Source of the DNA: Staphylococcus haemolyticus
Lineage (GTDB): Bacteria; Bacillota; Bacilli; Staphylococcales; Staphylococcaceae
Assembly (NCBI RefSeq): GCF_006094395.1
Contig: NZ_CP035291.1
Location: 682,001-746,000, forward strand
DNA length: 64,000 bases
Reading direction: 5' to 3'
Part shown: positions 63,401-64,000 of the stretch, in pieces
How the letters are laid out: each line of letters starts with the position of its first letter
Position numbering within the stretch: position 1 is the stretch's first letter
Notes under the pieces: model-generated
The model's input: only the letters and a program-made list of their open reading frames with translations
The model's database searches: none
Told to the model about the DNA's origin: nothing
Made by a program: the position numbers and the translations under genes

Positions 63401-63664
63401 AATGAACATGAAGGTATGTCAATGAAGGAAGCGTTGTTAGAAGCGGGTGGCACTCGTATAAGACCTATTCTTATGACTGCCATTGCAACAATTGGTGCAT
63501 TATTGCCTTTATTATTTGGACAAGATAGTTCAATATTGATTTCAAAAGGTATGGCAGCAACTGTAATCGGAGGATTGATTTCGTCTACACTTCTTACATT
63601 AATTGTTGTTCCCGTAATTTACGAAATTCTTTTTACACTTAAAGGTAAGTTAACAAGAAAATAA
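60482..63664 (+). CDS. RND-superfamily efflux transporter (AcrB/HAE type)
   Basis: Membrane transporter of 1060 aa with 12 expected segments and two large extracytoplasmic loops, the AcrB/SwrC (HAE) plan. Visible: first helix at about 11-31, PDVENPVISVQTTMPGATPQT porter motif, IAISRVIDDSIVVVENIYRRL (near 437-457; proton-relay Asp pair), and the second-half repeat ending LIGMLMLIGIVVTNAIVLIDRV. A Ser/Gln-rich low-complexity stretch (about 250-290) sits within the first extracellular loop. Substrates are unknown; relatives export lipids, surfactants or drugs. It starts at GTG 60482 behind GGGGGAAG. Same position behind femX in S. aureus. Confidence 0.9.
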   Translation: MIKRMLTFSLGNKFAIFLMVVLVILGGVYSSAKLKLELLPDVENPVISVQTTMPGATPQTTQDEISSKIDNQVRSLAYVKSVETQSIQNASIVTVEYNNGTDMDKAEEVLKKEIDKLDFKDGVSEPELTRNSMDAFPIVAYSFTNKNDDLKTTTKEINDQLIPKLQTIDGVQNAQLNGQTTRQVTLKFKQNKLDEAGLTADDVENYIKTATRETPLGLFQFGKNEKSLVVDGQFKSVKALKDLEIPLTISGQSQSGSSDDQSGSEMSSTGDNASSSSSQSQMSNQSQASNGEMPSVPLSELATITVGDERESISKTNGKDAVNVQIMKAQDANTVQVAKEAQNKIDEFVKNNDDIKATKTMDTAKPIEDSLYTMVEKAALGTIVAIIVILLFLRNIRTTAISIVSIPLSILIALIALKLSDVSLNILTLGALTIAISRVIDDSIVVVENIYRRLSDPKEELSGNNLVISATREVVKPILSSTIVTIIVFLPLAFVSGSVGEMFRPFALAIAFSLLASLLVSITVVPALASTFFKKGIKLKRNSQHQNDRGLGVVSKSYRKILNWSLNHKWIVLIISVVILVGSIALGGAKLGTSYISTGDDKFLAVTYTPKPGETEKAVLGHAKQAQKYLQSKDKVKTVQYSVGGPSPADPTGSTNSMAIMVEYDKDTPNFEEEPDKVISHLSKMNQPGEWKNQDMGNGSGNDSVEVTVKGPSTNAIKDTVAKVEQKMKSVNGITNVKSDLSQTYDQYEIKVDQNKATEKGISAGQLALNLNENLPEKTITTVKENDNKVDVKVKQNKQTDWSRNKLNNMELKSPTGETVKLKDIAELERTTTPSKLVQEDGDYATTVSGKITDSDVGGVSSKVMNKINNIDKPDNVKVNVGGATDDINQAMTQLAFAMLVAIVIVYLVLVITFKGGLAPFTILFSLPFTIIGVVLALLITGETISVPSLIGMLMLIGIVVTNAIVLIDRVITNEHEGMSMKEALLEAGGTRIRPILMTAIATIGALLPLLFGQDSSILISKGMAATVIGGLISSTLLTLIVVPVIYEILFTLKGKLTRK

Positions 63665-63669
63665 AAAAC

Positions 63670-63800
63670 AAAAGCCTGGGACATTATGATATGCTCCCTT
63701 CAAAGTTTTCATTTTTTCAATGTTTACTTTGAAGGGGCATATCATTAATCAATGACTCAGGCTATAACTTTATATTGGCTGTAGTTGACTGAATTATACT
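63670..63800. repeat. Dispersed repeat-like element with long palindrome
   Basis: AGCCTGGGACATT...GATATG...CCCTTCAAAG pairs with CTTTGAAGGGG...CATATC...AATGACTCAGGCT, a near-perfect long stem (63673-63763). It is followed by GGCTGTAGTTGACTGAATT, the marker shared with the other repeats. It probably terminates both the RND gene and the convergent partial gene. Confidence 0.62.
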
Positions 63801-63803
63801 AAT

Positions 63804-64000
63804 TTAATACATGATAAAAGTTAAAATAACATAAATGATAAATAATATAACTGATAAAATATTTAAAATTGAAACAGCTTTAGTATCATGTTTCAATTCT
63901 TTGAATGCGGTTACTTCAACATTACCAACAAGTAATGCTAAAACAATAAATACCCACCAGTTTTCAGCAGGGAATTGTAAAGTTGTAACTGCTAGTACAA
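63804..64000 (-). CDS. C-terminal end of a membrane protein (partial)
   Basis: Minus-strand frame open from the window edge to a stop at 63804-63806, giving about 65 residues: hydrophobic helix (WWVFIVLALLVGNVEV), a polar loop (TAFKELKHDTKAVS) and a second helix ending TFIMY. Its N-terminus is outside the window. No family can be named from this piece. Confidence 0.65.
   Translation of the reverse strand, partial: VLAVTTLQFPAENWWVFIVLALLVGNVEVTAFKELKHDTKAVSILNILSVILFIIYVILTFIMY

Noticed and set aside
1-64000. CRISPR array, prophage, tRNA or rRNA genes
   Set aside because: No regularly spaced repeats, phage structural genes or RNA gene signatures were found; the repeats present are dispersed and terminator-like.

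Overview
This AT-rich 64 kb window is a chromosomal segment of a Staphylococcus, most likely a coagulase-negative species. The genus call rests on protein sequences recognised from memory: SarR, SarV, a SarY-like double-domain regulator, SsaA-type CHAP proteins, FemX (FmhB), FhuD2, LcpC, the mupG-murQ-murP-murR operon and an RsaI-like small RNA. They lie in roughly the order known from S. aureus. The urease operon that lies beside sarR in S. aureus is missing here, which would fit a urease-negative species such as S. haemolyticus. The species is not proven by the sequence alone.

Layout. 1-6.6 kb: the end of hutG, a SulP transporter coupled to an M20 amidohydrolase, a short-chain dehydrogenase with a sigma-B-like promoter, a flavin reductase-like protein, an NhaC-type antiporter and an AHSA1-domain protein. 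6.6-13.7 kb: an RpiR regulator divergent from a glucose/alpha-glucoside-type PTS permease, an unknown 176-aa protein, a HAD phosphatase, small membrane proteins and an amino-acid permease. 13.9-18.2 kb: the MurNAc recycling operon on the minus strand. 18.4-22 kb: a helix-turn-helix regulator with a small partner, the RsaI-like sRNA with a CcpA (cre) site, an inositol monophosphatase-like enzyme and LcpC. 22-25.5 kb: a molybdopterin formate dehydrogenase with a DUF1641 partner. 25.7-34.4 kb: a SagA-like glucosaminidase, a flavin monooxygenase, a hydroxyacid dehydrogenase, a paired SMR exporter, a CHAP protein, an opine dehydrogenase-like protein and an NhaC antiporter. 34.7-36.2 kb: a complete ISL3-family element with a perfect 8-bp target duplication, inserted into a transcription terminator. 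36.4-40.9 kb: SsaA, an AraC regulator, SarY-like, a PH-like protein and SarR. 41-45.7 kb: an acyl-CoA dehydrogenase-like protein, FhuD2, a nucleoside hydrolase, BioY behind a BirA operator, and an acetyltransferase. 45.7-55.3 kb: fdhD, modABC and nearly all molybdenum cofactor genes. 55.5-64 kb: SarV, a MarR-MFS pair with a palindromic operator, a glyoxalase-like protein, FemX, an RND transporter and the end of one more membrane protein gene.

The genes form a few functional groups. Molybdate uptake (modABC), cofactor synthesis (moa/moe/mob) and FdhD serve the formate dehydrogenase at 22 kb. SagA-like, the two CHAP proteins, LcpC, FemX and the mup operon concern wall building, turnover and recycling. 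Carbon control by CcpA is suggested by three good cre sites (glvC-type PTS, amino-acid permease, RsaI). Seven copies of a dispersed intergenic repeat, most with terminator-like hairpins, punctuate the window. I saw no tRNA, rRNA, CRISPR or prophage. No wholly new multi-gene system is evident. The least explained items are the opine dehydrogenase/antiporter pair, the 176-aa protein, the lone formate dehydrogenase and the repeats.
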